A stretch of 64,000 bases of DNA from Bacillota bacterium (GCA_023444055.1 JAEZRV010000008.1:1-64000); one strand, 5' to 3'. Shown: positions 18,362 to 27,093, numbered from the stretch's first letter. Numbers and translations are program-made. The notes: generated by a model not told the origin, from the sequence alone.

Positions 18362-20536
18362 TTACAGCAACTTTGACAATACAGTTGCAATTTCAGCTCT
18401 TGATGTCAAACCCTTTGGATTGATTTTATTCCCAGAACCGCTGATATATCCGTTTTTAATCAAGGTAGCTATAGCTTCTTTTGCATAATTACTTATTTGA
18501 GAGCTATCGCTGAATTTGTTTAATTCGGAGACATCTGCTTCAATAAGCGGGATGCCTGAGATTTTCATTGCTTTATATACCTGCACCATCATATCCTGTC
18601 TAGTTATATTGCTTTTTGGCTCAAATTTATTATTACCTGTCCCGCTTGTAATTCCTAGTGCTCTGGCAGTTCCTATTGCATCATAGTAATATGAATTCTC
18701 AGGAACGTCAGAAAAATTGTCATTGAAAGTAGCTTCTAAATTCAGAGTTTTAATTAGCATAAGGATAAAATCTCCACGTGTACTGTTATTACTAGGCAGA
18801 AAATATCCGTTACCCACACCTGAAACAATGTTATTCTCATAAAGTTTGTCGATTGGGTCAATTGCCCAGGACACATTTTGACCAACGTCTTTAAAGTACT
18901 TTGATTTATAGCTTATTTTTAAAGGATTACTTTCATTGTGAAGTCTATCTAAGGCAGTTACAACGTAAACTACTCCATTCAAGCTACTTCTGGAATTGTC
19001 AATAAACTCCTGCGTTCCATTAGTTGTTTTTCGTATAGTTGTAACCAAATGTTTTGCGCTTTCATCAGAGTTTATATCTATTGTCTCGCTATTTAAATAT
19101 CGGTAGACAGCAAAGTAAGCGGTTTTGCTGTCATTATCAGTCCAAGTTGTTTTTGTACTGCTTGAGACAGTACTGATAGAACCGCTTGTAGGAGTATTGG
19201 GAGCTTTACCACCCTTCCATGGCATTACAGGTACTAATGTTTTAGCAGCCCATAAATTATTTTTTAGTACAGAAACAAAGGGTTGCGTAGCGCTAGAAAA
19301 TAGATAGTTCGCTCTAAATAGGACACTACCCTCAACTCTAGACATTGTTGTATTCTGTTTCATCTGACGAGTCATCTCAGGGACTCCATTATCAACAGAG
19401 AAATCCTTATCCGTAGTAGCTACTTCGTTTATCCTGTATAATGCCTGCCCGATATAGAGATGAACATTTTTGTTTTTAACTAAGTTTGACCACCAGGTAA
19501 CAAGCTCACCATAGGGTGCGGCAGTGTTTGCATAAGTGAAATATATCTGTGGGCAGATGTAGTCAATGAGTTCTTCATCAACCCACTTCTTTGTATCTGC
19601 ATAGCATTTATCATAGTTTGTATAGGATGAGTTAGTATTTGAACCAGCAGCGTTATCTTTTTTATTTCTCCAAATAGCAGAAGGGCTTACACCAAATTTT
19701 ATCCAGCTCTTAGCAGAAGAAATCTTTGCTGACAGCTCTTTAATCAATAGATACGTGTTATTTCTTCTCCAATCTGCCTTGCTTGAAAATTGTCCTTTAT
19801 TATATTTCTGATAGGTTGTGTCATCACCCATTTCGTTTGTTACAGCTTCATAATAAAAGTAATCGTCAAAGTGAATTCCATCAATGTCATAGTTATTTAC
19901 AACCTCCATGACACAATCTTCAACCCATTTTCTTGCTTCGGGAATGCCAGGGTCTACGACAAATCTGTTGTTTGCAACTTTAATCCATTCAGGATGCTCT
20001 TTATAAACACTTTTATCTACGTTAAGAGAAGCGATAGTGCTGGCACTGGTATTCATTGAAACACGGTATGGATTAAACCATGCGTGCAGTTCAAGATTTC
20101 TTTTATGTGCCTCAACTATTGCAAATTGAAGTGGGTCAAAGCCGGGATATTTGCCCAAAGTACCTGTCAAATAGCTTGACCAGGGCACAAGATCTGATTC
20201 ATATATAGCGTCACTGGCAGAGCGAACCTGTAAAAAAACAGCGTTCATATTATTATTAACAGCCTCATCTAAAAGTTTAATGAGTTCTTCTTTTGTTTTT
20301 TGGATTCGCTGAGAATCATTTACTATAGCCTTAGTTTGTGCAGAAGGCCAGTCTAAATTAACAACTGTGCTAATCCATGTACCACGAAGTTCGTTTTTTG
20401 TAACAGGTGTATAGCTAGGTATATACTGTGAATATAGATCCCATGCTGCTGCAAAAACATTTCCAGGGATAGAAAATAAAATTGATAACATTAGAATAGT
20501 AGCTGTAAGTATGCTAAGAATACCTCTTTTTCTCAT
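18362..20536 (-). CDS. SLH-anchored GHL10 (DUF187/YngK-like) glycoside hydrolase
   Basis: 724 residues from the ATG at 20536, placed after a poly-G SD. A signal peptide is evident (KRGILSILTATILMLSILFS, ending near VFA). The catalytic part (~45-440) is the GHL10 family: ELRGTWISTVVNLDWPS, LQVRSASDAIYESDLVPWS, LHAWFNPYRV, GIHFDDYFYY and YICPQIYF. An Fn3-like stretch (~450-540) and three SLH repeats (~545-724) follow, so the enzyme is held on the cell surface. GHL10 members are thought to attack glycans, and some act on denuded peptidoglycan; this substrate is not determined. It is isolated, with a 960-bp upstream region. Confidence 0.88.
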   Translation of the reverse strand: MRKRGILSILTATILMLSILFSIPGNVFAAAWDLYSQYIPSYTPVTKNELRGTWISTVVNLDWPSAQTKAIVNDSQRIQKTKEELIKLLDEAVNNNMNAVFLQVRSASDAIYESDLVPWSSYLTGTLGKYPGFDPLQFAIVEAHKRNLELHAWFNPYRVSMNTSASTIASLNVDKSVYKEHPEWIKVANNRFVVDPGIPEARKWVEDCVMEVVNNYDIDGIHFDDYFYYEAVTNEMGDDTTYQKYNKGQFSSKADWRRNNTYLLIKELSAKISSAKSWIKFGVSPSAIWRNKKDNAAGSNTNSSYTNYDKCYADTKKWVDEELIDYICPQIYFTYANTAAPYGELVTWWSNLVKNKNVHLYIGQALYRINEVATTDKDFSVDNGVPEMTRQMKQNTTMSRVEGSVLFRANYLFSSATQPFVSVLKNNLWAAKTLVPVMPWKGGKAPNTPTSGSISTVSSSTKTTWTDNDSKTAYFAVYRYLNSETIDINSDESAKHLVTTIRKTTNGTQEFIDNSRSSLNGVVYVVTALDRLHNESNPLKISYKSKYFKDVGQNVSWAIDPIDKLYENNIVSGVGNGYFLPSNNSTRGDFILMLIKTLNLEATFNDNFSDVPENSYYYDAIGTARALGITSGTGNNKFEPKSNITRQDMMVQVYKAMKISGIPLIEADVSELNKFSDSSQISNYAKEAIATLIKNGYISGSGNKINPKGLTSRAEIATVLSKLL

Positions 20537-21496
20537 TAAATGCCCCCCCATTAAAATAAGACAAAGTTTACATAATGCCTTCTGCGAGTAAAAAACTTTC
20601 TAAGCGCATTAAAATCAAATAAAACCCCTAATATGGACTCCTTTTCGTTATCCAGCATTACGCACTATGGTCAAAAAGCAGACTTTTTTATCTTTTGAGC
20701 TACTAGGGCTTAACTAATTTGCATTAAAAAATAGTTCCTCTATTTTTTAATACGAAAAAGTATTCAATGTGATATATATAGGAAAGCTGAATTAATAACG
20801 AATAAATCCAACTAATTATTAAACTAAAAACTAAATTAATTAAATTGTGGGTGATAATATCCATTTAGTATAAAGCTTAGAAAGCTCTAAACAGCTAGAT
20901 ACAATATTGGTTAAACATACTAAATAAATACAAAAGATATTTAAATCTAAAGTGCATAAATACTAATCTAGCTTTGCTTATGTGATATAGAAATTACCAT
21001 GAAAACAATAATAGTATGATAACATACAATAATATATTATGTCAACTTGCGGGGACATGTGATAGAAATATGAAGTAAAATGAATAAATATTTACGAGTT
21101 TTAATAACATGAAAAAAATAGACATATAAAGTTCGGGTTATGGAGAGCAAAATAATTTTATTTGGATGTTTTCTATTATAAAAATCTTACTGATATATGA
21201 ATGGATTTTGACAAGAAGATTATAAGCTTTAACCAGTATATTATAGGTAATAGACTAAGCATACATATTTACAAAATGATAATGTAAACTATGGAAAATT
21301 TCAATGCAAAGCTTTCAGTAATAATTATATTCAAATAGACAATTTTGAATATATATGGTAAAATATTAATGTGCTTTATACAAATTCATACAAAATGTGA
21401 CAAAAATTTCTGTGGGTAATATTATAGTTTGACTTATTTTGGACAAGTTCTTGCTTAGCATTATATATATTAGAATAATGCAAGGAGGAAAATGTC
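20537..21496. other. Long AT-rich gene-free region
   Basis: 960 bp between divergent genes without a plausible ORF. It should hold the promoters of the GHL10 gene (minus) and the protease gene (plus). A possible plus promoter has ttggac (21439-21444) and tatata (21462-21467) with 17 bp spacing. A short stretch near 20785 (ggaaagctgaattaataa) resembles the tail of the dispersed repeat described at 28916. I recognise no riboswitch or RNA gene. Confidence 0.45.
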
Positions 21497-22090
21497 ATGG
21501 GAAAACTTATTCAAATAGATAGAGGGAGAGACAGAAGGAATATGAAAAATGAGCTGTTGGATAAGATAAGAAAATCAAATCTGAATATTGATAATATGGA
21601 AGATATTTCAGGTATGCTCATTGAGCACTACGGGGTTGCTTCTATACCCATTCCTATTATTGATATTATGAAGGATATTGGGTTCAATATTTACAAACAC
21701 AAATTAGAGGATGATTTATCAGGGTACATAATTATTAATGATGAGTTGAAAAATGTAACTGGAACATCAAAAATAGTCTGCGTAAATGAACTGGATAATG
21801 TAGGACATCAGAGATTTACAGTTGCACATGAATTAGCGCATTACCTATTTGATTATAAAGAAAATGAACCGTATTTTAATACATATAAAACTACTGATAA
21901 TGCTACCAATTTGCCTGAAAGACGCGCTAACAAATTTGCGGCAAATCTTTTAATGCCTAAGACCTTTTTTATTGATGAATACAATAGCATAAAAAATAAA
22001 GATATAAACATACTGGCATACCTTGCTGATCGCTTTAAAGTATCTTCTAAAGCAATAGAAAAACGAATGGAGGAATTAAAGCTTGCATAG
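21497..22090 (+). CDS. ImmA/IrrE-family metallopeptidase
   Basis: 197 residues. The zinc motif HELAH (His111, Glu112, His115) is followed by Glu141 in the helix PERRANKFAANLLMP, the typical IrrE/ImmA arrangement. These cytoplasmic proteases cleave repressors (ImmA on ImmR, IrrE on DdrO), linking stress or phage signals to gene expression. Normally an XRE-type repressor is encoded alongside; here none is. Instead the next gene overlaps by 8 bp and encodes a small membrane protein. The start has a strong SD (aaggagg). Confidence 0.9.
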   Translation: MGKLIQIDRGRDRRNMKNELLDKIRKSNLNIDNMEDISGMLIEHYGVASIPIPIIDIMKDIGFNIYKHKLEDDLSGYIIINDELKNVTGTSKIVCVNELDNVGHQRFTVAHELAHYLFDYKENEPYFNTYKTTDNATNLPERRANKFAANLLMPKTFFIDEYNSIKNKDINILAYLADRFKVSSKAIEKRMEELKLA

Positions 22091-22601
22091 AAATGCTAAT
22101 AATGTAAATTCTTCTTATATTGCTCAATTACTTACTAACATTAGTAGCTATAAAACAATAAATTCTGATGAAGAATTGTTGCGTGACAGTGATACTATAT
22201 CAATGAAATTACATAATAATCAGTATGATGAATTGCTTACTTGCTATGTAGTGCACACAAAGAGCTCTTTTAAAACAAAGCAGTTATATAAAAAAATATT
22301 TTTTTGGTGTTCAATTGGGATATTGGTTTCTATAGTTATCCTTTTAATTTTTACTACTATAGTATGTATTTTCAGAAAGTTTGATACTTCTGTTATCAGC
22401 ATACTTGTTCCTGTTGCAACATCATTTTTAACAGTATTTATTGTTATTCCTCAAATTATTACTAAATATTTGTTCAATGAAATGGAAGAAGAAAATATGT
22501 CTAAAATGGTTGGAAATATTCAACAAATGGATAGAGAAATTAGAAAAAATATATTTTCGAATAATTTACTTGCTTCAAATAATAAGGAGATGTCCGATTA
22601 G
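22083..22601 (+). CDS. Small two-helix membrane protein translationally coupled to the IrrE-like protease
   Basis: 172 residues, starting at TTG 22083, nine bases after SD ggagg; it overlaps the protease gene by 8 bp, so the two are made together. Two hydrophobic helices (~75-100 and ~108-130) form a hairpin, flanked by a polar N-terminus of ~70 residues and a charged helical C-terminus. I recognise no family. Its coupling to a regulatory protease suggests that it is the protease's membrane anchor, substrate or signal input, or the effector of a small defence or stress module; this is inference. Confidence 0.7.
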   Translation: MHRNANNVNSSYIAQLLTNISSYKTINSDEELLRDSDTISMKLHNNQYDELLTCYVVHTKSSFKTKQLYKKIFFWCSIGILVSIVILLIFTTIVCIFRKFDTSVISILVPVATSFLTVFIVIPQIITKYLFNEMEEENMSKMVGNIQQMDREIRKNIFSNNLLASNNKEMSD

Positions 22602-22649
22602 GAAAAACGAGATTATTAAGTGACAACCTCGAAATATTAATTGTTATAT

Positions 22650-22712
22650 AATTAAATAAAAAAAGCAACCAACGCCTATTTCACAAGCATTTGTTGCTCT
22701 TTTTATTTAATT
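22650..22712. terminator. Bidirectional intrinsic terminator
   Basis: The near-perfect 20-bp arms aattaaataaaaaaagcaac and gttgctctttttatttaatt give T-rich tails on both strands. They separate the convergent membrane-protein and LysM-CAP genes. Confidence 0.9.
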
Positions 22713-22723
22713 AGGCTATTTAT

Positions 22724-23347
22724 TTACTTTAATGGCTTTGTAAACATTTGAGTCCAGTAACACACGCCACTGCTGGTTTTAGCAAGTCCAACACCAATAT
22801 GTGTATAAGATGGACTCAAAATATTTGCTCTATGTCCTGATGAGTTCATCCAGCTATTCATGACTGCTGCTGGAGTTTTCTGACCATAGGCAATATTTTC
22901 ACCGGCTGAAGAAAATCTTATTCCAAAAGTTTCAAGCATTTTAAAAGGTGAACCGTATGTGGGAGAGGTATGGGAAAAGTATTTCTTATTAATCATATCT
23001 TGAGATTTATACCTAGCTACCCTCGAAATTTCCCAATCTGCTTTTAAAGCCTGCAGACCTTTTTTAGATCTCTCAATGTTAACCAATCTGATTACTTCAG
23101 CTTCTAGAGCTTTAACGCTACTTTGATCTGGTATTGTAAGCTTTTGCCCAGGATAAATTAAACTAGGATTCTTAACTTGAGGATTTTTAGCTAAAATTTC
23201 ACTAACACCTGTTTCATGCTTTACAGCGATTTTCCAGATGCTATCACCGGATTTCACAGTGTAGGTTGTTTGGGCAAACACCTCTGTCATACAAAGAGTA
23301 AGGATTATTAGTACTAATAGTATTCTCTTTTTCATAATTATATCCAT
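22724..23347 (-). CDS. Secreted LysM - CAP (SCP/PR1-like) domain protein
   Basis: 207 residues. An N-terminal signal peptide (KKRILLVLIILTLCMTEVFA) is followed by one LysM repeat (~28-72, YTVKSGDSIWKIAVKHETG), which binds peptidoglycan or chitin-like glycans. A CAP domain (~80-205) has HTSP, SAGENIAYG and SGHRANIL. The arrangement resembles YkwD and the spore-assembly protein SafA/CwlT-like families of Bacilli and Clostridia, and such proteins are often spore- or wall-associated. The start could be Met1 (MDIIM) or Met5. A hairpin insert again separates the SD (ggaggtg) from the start. Confidence 0.88.
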   Translation of the reverse strand: MDIIMKKRILLVLIILTLCMTEVFAQTTYTVKSGDSIWKIAVKHETGVSEILAKNPQVKNPSLIYPGQKLTIPDQSSVKALEAEVIRLVNIERSKKGLQALKADWEISRVARYKSQDMINKKYFSHTSPTYGSPFKMLETFGIRFSSAGENIAYGQKTPAAVMNSWMNSSGHRANILSPSYTHIGVGLAKTSSGVCYWTQMFTKPLK

Positions 23348-23402
23348 GTCCTAAATCCCACGCAAAATAGCATGAAATAAATGAAATGGATTTAACACCT
23401 CC
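23345..23402 (-). promoter_or_regulatory. SD - insert - start leader of the LysM-CAP gene
   Basis: On the minus strand the SD ggaggtg (opposite 23396-23402) lies ~50 nt before the ATG. The insert opens with aaatccat and closes with gacATGGATATAATTATG. It has weaker pairing and no ATG mini-ORF at the 5' arm, so it may be a degenerate member of the leader class. Confidence 0.4.
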
Positions 23403-23551
23403 AATTAGAAAATTTGTATAGCTTTTAGCTTGTCAACTCATATTATTTGAGAAAGGAAATGCTATTATGTCAAGAAAATATTTAATGTATATGAAAAAAT
23501 AGACTATTTGATACAGTTTTCTATATAAAAAGTCATAATCACTGGCACCTA

Positions 23552-23621
23552 ATATTTTCAAAGCTTCATTAAATTCGTTTAGTTTAATATTTTTAAAGCT
23601 TCATTCAAATTGTTTAATGAA
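23552..23621. repeat. Two 35-bp tandem repeats
   Basis: Two abutting units, 23552-23586 and 23587-23621, share the core aaagcttcatt and agree at most positions. They lie in the ~400-bp gap between the LysM-CAP and pump genes, which otherwise shows only the pump terminator. Confidence 0.65.
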
Positions 23622-23638
23622 AATTAGTGTAATAAAAT

Positions 23639-23665
23639 AAGGGCAATCCGAAATAGATTGCTCTT
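23639..23665 (-). terminator. Probable terminator of the TetR-pump operon
   Basis: The arms aagggcaatc and gattgctctt (one mismatch) enclose a 7-nt loop. On the minus strand they are followed by ttattttatt. It is located 78 bp beyond the pump stop codon. Confidence 0.65.
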
Positions 23666-23742
23666 AAAATTAATACCAATATTTATCATGTTATAAACCA
23701 GCAAAAATATTATATTACTTTACATGGTGATTTCTACACAAA

Positions 23743-26193
23743 CTATTTCACTTCTCCTATTACCTTTTTTGGATCACTGTAAAATGCTAAAAGTAAAATA
23801 GCAAGTATACTAAATACAGACACAGTAATATACATTTGTTTGAAACCATTTCCAAGAGTGGATTGGAAGAATTTCTCTATTTCAGGCTTCATATTGTCTA
23901 TAGATTTATAATAATCTACTTTAGATTGCTCGAAAGCTTCAGGTATATACTTGTCTTTCAAATCTTTCATTTTAGTAAGAGTTTTATTAAAACTTACTTT
24001 TTGCTGTTCCATTGATGGTATGCTGTTTTTCATTGCTTGCTGATTTTGCTTCATATCTTCAACCTGCTTTTCAAGAGCCTCCTTTTGGGCTAATGTTTTG
24101 TTATATTTTGCTTTAAGAGTATCCTTTGCAGCAGTTAATTTGTTGATTTCAGCTTTTAAAAGGCTAGGATTTTTTGTGTATTTTTGCATATCAGCACCAC
24201 TAGGCATACCGGCACCGCTAGGCATTCCGGCACCGCTAGGCATTTCAGCACCACTTGGCATTCCAGCACCACTTGGAGCAGAAGGAGCGCCAGATTTCAT
24301 TTGTGAATTTGATCCGTTAGCACCTTTTGCAGTTTCTGATGTTAACTCGTTGTACGTATTTGTAAGTTGCTTAATAAGTGCTTCTTGCTGGCTTATCCCT
24401 GTTTCCATTCCGTCAAGTGCTTTAGTTAAACCTTCTATTGGCTTAGACATTTCAGCTATAGCTTTATCCAGGCCTGTAATGCCTTCTTGGATTTGTGTAA
24501 TTCCAGTATCTATACCACTGATACCAGGACTCATTGCATCTATACCCTTCTGAACACCTTCTTGAGCTTTACTCATAGCAGTAGGTAAATTTTCATCCAT
24601 CATGTATTTTGCAATTTCTTTTGACTTATCCACAATATTTGTTACATCGGCAGATTGCATTGACTTCACTAATTCGTCTGGAAGAGATCCACCGCCACTC
24701 ATATCAAAATTCATTTCACCCATTTTACTTAGGTCTGGAATATCAACGCCTTCTAGCATTTTTGCCATATTAGGGTCGCTTTTCATTTTTTTAATTTCCT
24801 CATTAAGCTCTACAGCCTGTTTAATTTCTGGTGCTGTTGGCTTAGGAAGCATAGTCATTAGATTATCCTGCGCAACAAGACCAGCCTGAGCAAGGAAACC
24901 AATCATAATCGATGGTGCGATTACTGTTCCTATTGACCTGATAAGAGAAAGCGTTGCAAGTGCAGAGTTTGCTTCCTCTTTTTTAGTGTTTCCCAGCATC
25001 ATATAGTTTAGTGGTGAGCCCATAACAAAACCTAAACCAGTACCAATTAATGCAAGGCTGACAATAACTGTCAACAAACTACTTATCGGAACGGCGATAA
25101 AGGCTAAGAATAAAGAGCCTATTAAAGATACAAAAAAGCCCCCTAATAAGATTTTTTTTGCACCAAATTTATCAACAAGTGTACCACTCATTGGAGCCCC
25201 TATTGCTGTAAAAACTCCAAGAATAGTAACAAAATATCCACCCTTACCAGTAGCAATTCTTAAAGAGTTTTCTGAAAATTGAGGAACAAATATCATTCCC
25301 ATCATACATACTCCTACAAAGAAGCTTACAATCAATGTAATAAGTATCTTTGGTGTTGTAAAGTATGAAAGATTCAATATTGGGTCATCTGCTCTTCCTT
25401 CATTAAATACAAAAACCGGTAATAGAACTACAAATATAATTAAAAAAGGATATACAGAAGTACTCTTAAAGGATTCACTAAAATTAAAGAAATCTATGTT
25501 CTTTAAGCCGTACATCACAGACAGAATCATAACTACAAGAAATAATGTACCCCAAATGTCGATTTTCTTTGGAGCTTCTGTAGATTTATTAACAGGCAAA
25601 AATTTAATTCCAAAAACAATAATTATCAAGCTTATTGGAAGATTGATATAGAATAAGAACTGCCAATTTTCTATACCAAAAATATCAAGGATAGCGCTAC
25701 CCAATGAAGACCCCATTATATTTGCTAAACCATAGACTCCACCTATAAGCCCTAGAGCCATACCACGCTTCTCTTCTGGGAAAGAAGTTCCAAACTCGGC
25801 ATTAGCTATTGGCATAATTCCACCGCCACCAATGGCCTGAATAACACGACCAATTAACAACATAGTGAAGCTGCCGAAGCTCGAAGAAAGGCCACATATT
25901 AGAGAGCCCGCTCCGAACAATATAATACAAACAAGATAAACATGCTTTCTTCCAATTCTATCTGCGATTTTGCCAGCAATAGGAATGGAAGCTGCATATG
26001 ATAATGTAAAGATAGTAATCATCCATATACCAAGTTTGTCATTAACACCTAAACCTGACTGTATAACCGTTCTTGCAGGTGTTACGATACCTGTATCAAT
26101 AGCACCCATAAAAATTCCAAGCATGTATAAAAACATTATCATGCCTAAACCAAATTTCTTCTTTTCGATACTTTGTTCCATAATAATATCCAT
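23743..26193 (-). CDS. DHA2-type MFS drug exporter with large extracytoplasmic coiled-coil insert
   Basis: 816 residues from ATG 26193 (MDIIM); Met5 (MEQ) is an alternative start. Residues ~1-455 form the MFS core of the 14-helix EmrB/QacA group, with GKIADRIGRKHVYL between helices 2 and 3 and IGRVIQAIGGGGIMPIANA. After helix 13 comes an unusual ~320-residue hydrophilic insert, then a last helix (YITVSVFSILAILLLAFYSD). In this topology the helix 13-14 loop faces outward, so the insert is extracellular. It contains heptad-like amphipathic stretches, five 18-bp-encoded repeats PSGAGM and a Lys/Gln-rich coiled coil. It is encoded downstream of a TetR repressor with a clear operator. Substrate unknown; proton-driven efflux is expected. 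Confidence 0.88.
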   Translation of the reverse strand: MDIIMEQSIEKKKFGLGMIMFLYMLGIFMGAIDTGIVTPARTVIQSGLGVNDKLGIWMITIFTLSYAASIPIAGKIADRIGRKHVYLVCIILFGAGSLICGLSSSFGSFTMLLIGRVIQAIGGGGIMPIANAEFGTSFPEEKRGMALGLIGGVYGLANIMGSSLGSAILDIFGIENWQFLFYINLPISLIIIVFGIKFLPVNKSTEAPKKIDIWGTLFLVVMILSVMYGLKNIDFFNFSESFKSTSVYPFLIIFVVLLPVFVFNEGRADDPILNLSYFTTPKILITLIVSFFVGVCMMGMIFVPQFSENSLRIATGKGGYFVTILGVFTAIGAPMSGTLVDKFGAKKILLGGFFVSLIGSLFLAFIAVPISSLLTVIVSLALIGTGLGFVMGSPLNYMMLGNTKKEEANSALATLSLIRSIGTVIAPSIMIGFLAQAGLVAQDNLMTMLPKPTAPEIKQAVELNEEIKKMKSDPNMAKMLEGVDIPDLSKMGEMNFDMSGGGSLPDELVKSMQSADVTNIVDKSKEIAKYMMDENLPTAMSKAQEGVQKGIDAMSPGISGIDTGITQIQEGITGLDKAIAEMSKPIEGLTKALDGMETGISQQEALIKQLTNTYNELTSETAKGANGSNSQMKSGAPSAPSGAGMPSGAEMPSGAGMPSGAGMPSGADMQKYTKNPSLLKAEINKLTAAKDTLKAKYNKTLAQKEALEKQVEDMKQNQQAMKNSIPSMEQQKVSFNKTLTKMKDLKDKYIPEAFEQSKVDYYKSIDNMKPEIEKFFQSTLGNGFKQMYITVSVFSILAILLLAFYSDPKKVIGEVK
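24191..24277. repeat. 18-bp tandem repeat array in the MFS gene
   Basis: Five consecutive 18-bp units (ggcattccggcaccgcta type) encode GMPSGA repeats in the extracellular insert. The unit length is a multiple of three, so slippage would change the domain length without a frameshift. Confidence 0.85.
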
Positions 26194-26247
26194 GATTGTA
26201 TTTGACGAAAATCCATCAAAGAACTTACATGGATTTGGCACCTCCTT
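26181..26247 (-). promoter_or_regulatory. SD - start-stop hairpin - start leader of the MFS pump
   Basis: On the minus strand the SD aaggagg is correctly spaced for the ATG at 26230, but that codon is followed directly by TAA (a start-stop). The arms CCATG and CATGG enclose ~40 nt, and ATGGATATTATTATG then begins the pump. Translation of the pump may depend on the hairpin bringing the SD close or on re-initiation. Confidence 0.5.
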
Positions 26248-26300
26248 TATAAATTTTTTATTTAAAAACTATTAAAATCTTTCCAATACGCAATTAAGAA

Positions 26301-26864
26301 TTATTTTTTCTTTTCTATGCCATCTACAAGGGCAGAAAGTGAACTCCTTAACTTGCTAAAATCACTTTTTTCATTTGAATATGCTATCAAAATAATTGAT
26401 ATAGTATGGCAAATGTTCGTTGCTTCATCATTAAAGGGTTCACTATTGCCAATAAAGGAAATTATTTTTTCTGATAGCTGATTTCTTAAAAGTTGCTTCT
26501 TTTCCTTTATTGTACAGATGCTCATTTCATTGTCGTTACCGATTGGATAAGTGTCAAAACAAAACCCGTGAACATTGTTCATAAAATAATTAAGCTCGTT
26601 AAACATTATTTCAAGCTTATCAATTACGCTGAGGGAAGTCTTTGTGCTCTGATCAATTCTACGCAACATTAGGTTCCATTCATTATTAAGTATTTCTGCA
26701 ATTATCTCATTTTTTGAGCTATAGTAATTGTAAACAGTACCTGAAGCAACGCCACATTTAGCAGCAATGTTTCTTATACTTAAGTTGGAATAACCCGTTT
26801 CTTTAAGTAATTGCCTTGTAACTAATAATATATCTTCCTTTACGTTGTTTAAATTTTTGGGCAT
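26301..26864 (-). CDS. TetR-family transcriptional repressor of the MFS pump
   Basis: 187 residues from ATG 26864, directly after the block ggcgtggaggttagt. The N-terminal HTH is standard for TetR (LSIRNIAAKCGVASGTVYNYYSSKNEI), and the C-terminal ligand domain is variable. It lies 108 bp upstream of the pump on the same strand, the usual layout of an autoregulated efflux operon. A 27-bp palindrome overlaps its promoter at 26993-27019. Its ligand is presumably a pump substrate. Confidence 0.9.
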   Translation of the reverse strand: MPKNLNNVKEDILLVTRQLLKETGYSNLSIRNIAAKCGVASGTVYNYYSSKNEIIAEILNNEWNLMLRRIDQSTKTSLSVIDKLEIMFNELNYFMNNVHGFCFDTYPIGNDNEMSICTIKEKKQLLRNQLSEKIISFIGNSEPFNDEATNICHTISIILIAYSNEKSDFSKLRSSLSALVDGIEKKK

Positions 26865-26970
26865 ACTAACCTCCACGCCAACTCATGGCAAAAAAATAAC
26901 TGTATTATCGTGGAGGTACGCATCGCATTTAACATAGTGTGCGGATTTATTTTAAGCTAACCTCCACGCC
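26862..26970 (-). promoter_or_regulatory. Duplicated RBS/anti-RBS leader of tetR
   Basis: On the minus strand, RBS blocks ggcgtggaggttag lie opposite 26957-26970 and 26866-26879 (91 bp apart). The anti-SD gcgtacctccacg lies opposite 26909-26921. Both RBS copies are preceded by gccatgagtt. The order RBS / anti-RBS / RBS / ATG is the same as upstream of the gene at 8243, although the filler sequence differs. Confidence 0.7.
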
Positions 26971-26992
26971 AACTCATGGCATAAAAAATATA

Positions 26993-27019
26993 ATTATAAT
27001 GAACAATGTTCATTATAAT
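26993..27019. promoter_or_regulatory. TetR operator palindrome
   Basis: The half-sites attataatgaac and gttcattataat (12 bp, perfect) flank the triplet aat. The site overlaps the -10 box of the tetR promoter, so binding should shut off the tetR-pump operon. Confidence 0.75.
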
Positions 27020-27040
27020 ATATATTAATATTATTATCAA
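27012..27040 (-). promoter_or_regulatory. tetR-pump promoter
   Basis: On the minus strand, TTGATA (opposite 27035-27040) and a perfect TATAAT (opposite 27012-27017) are 17 bp apart. The operator covers the -10 region. Confidence 0.7.
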
Positions 27041-27093
27041 TATATACTTTATATAAAAATGAAGCTGGCGATGAAATAGTATTGCAATTATTA

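Noticed and set aside
20658..20720. Candidate riboswitch in the leader of the GHL10 gene
   Set aside because: Some resemblance to short conserved boxes, but no consistent stem set of GEMM, cobalamin, purine or other known classes could be drawn.
26225..26241. GTG 26241 as start of the MFS gene
   Set aside because: The GTG lies within the SD itself (ggaggtg), so it cannot use it; the encoded extension is not typical for the family.
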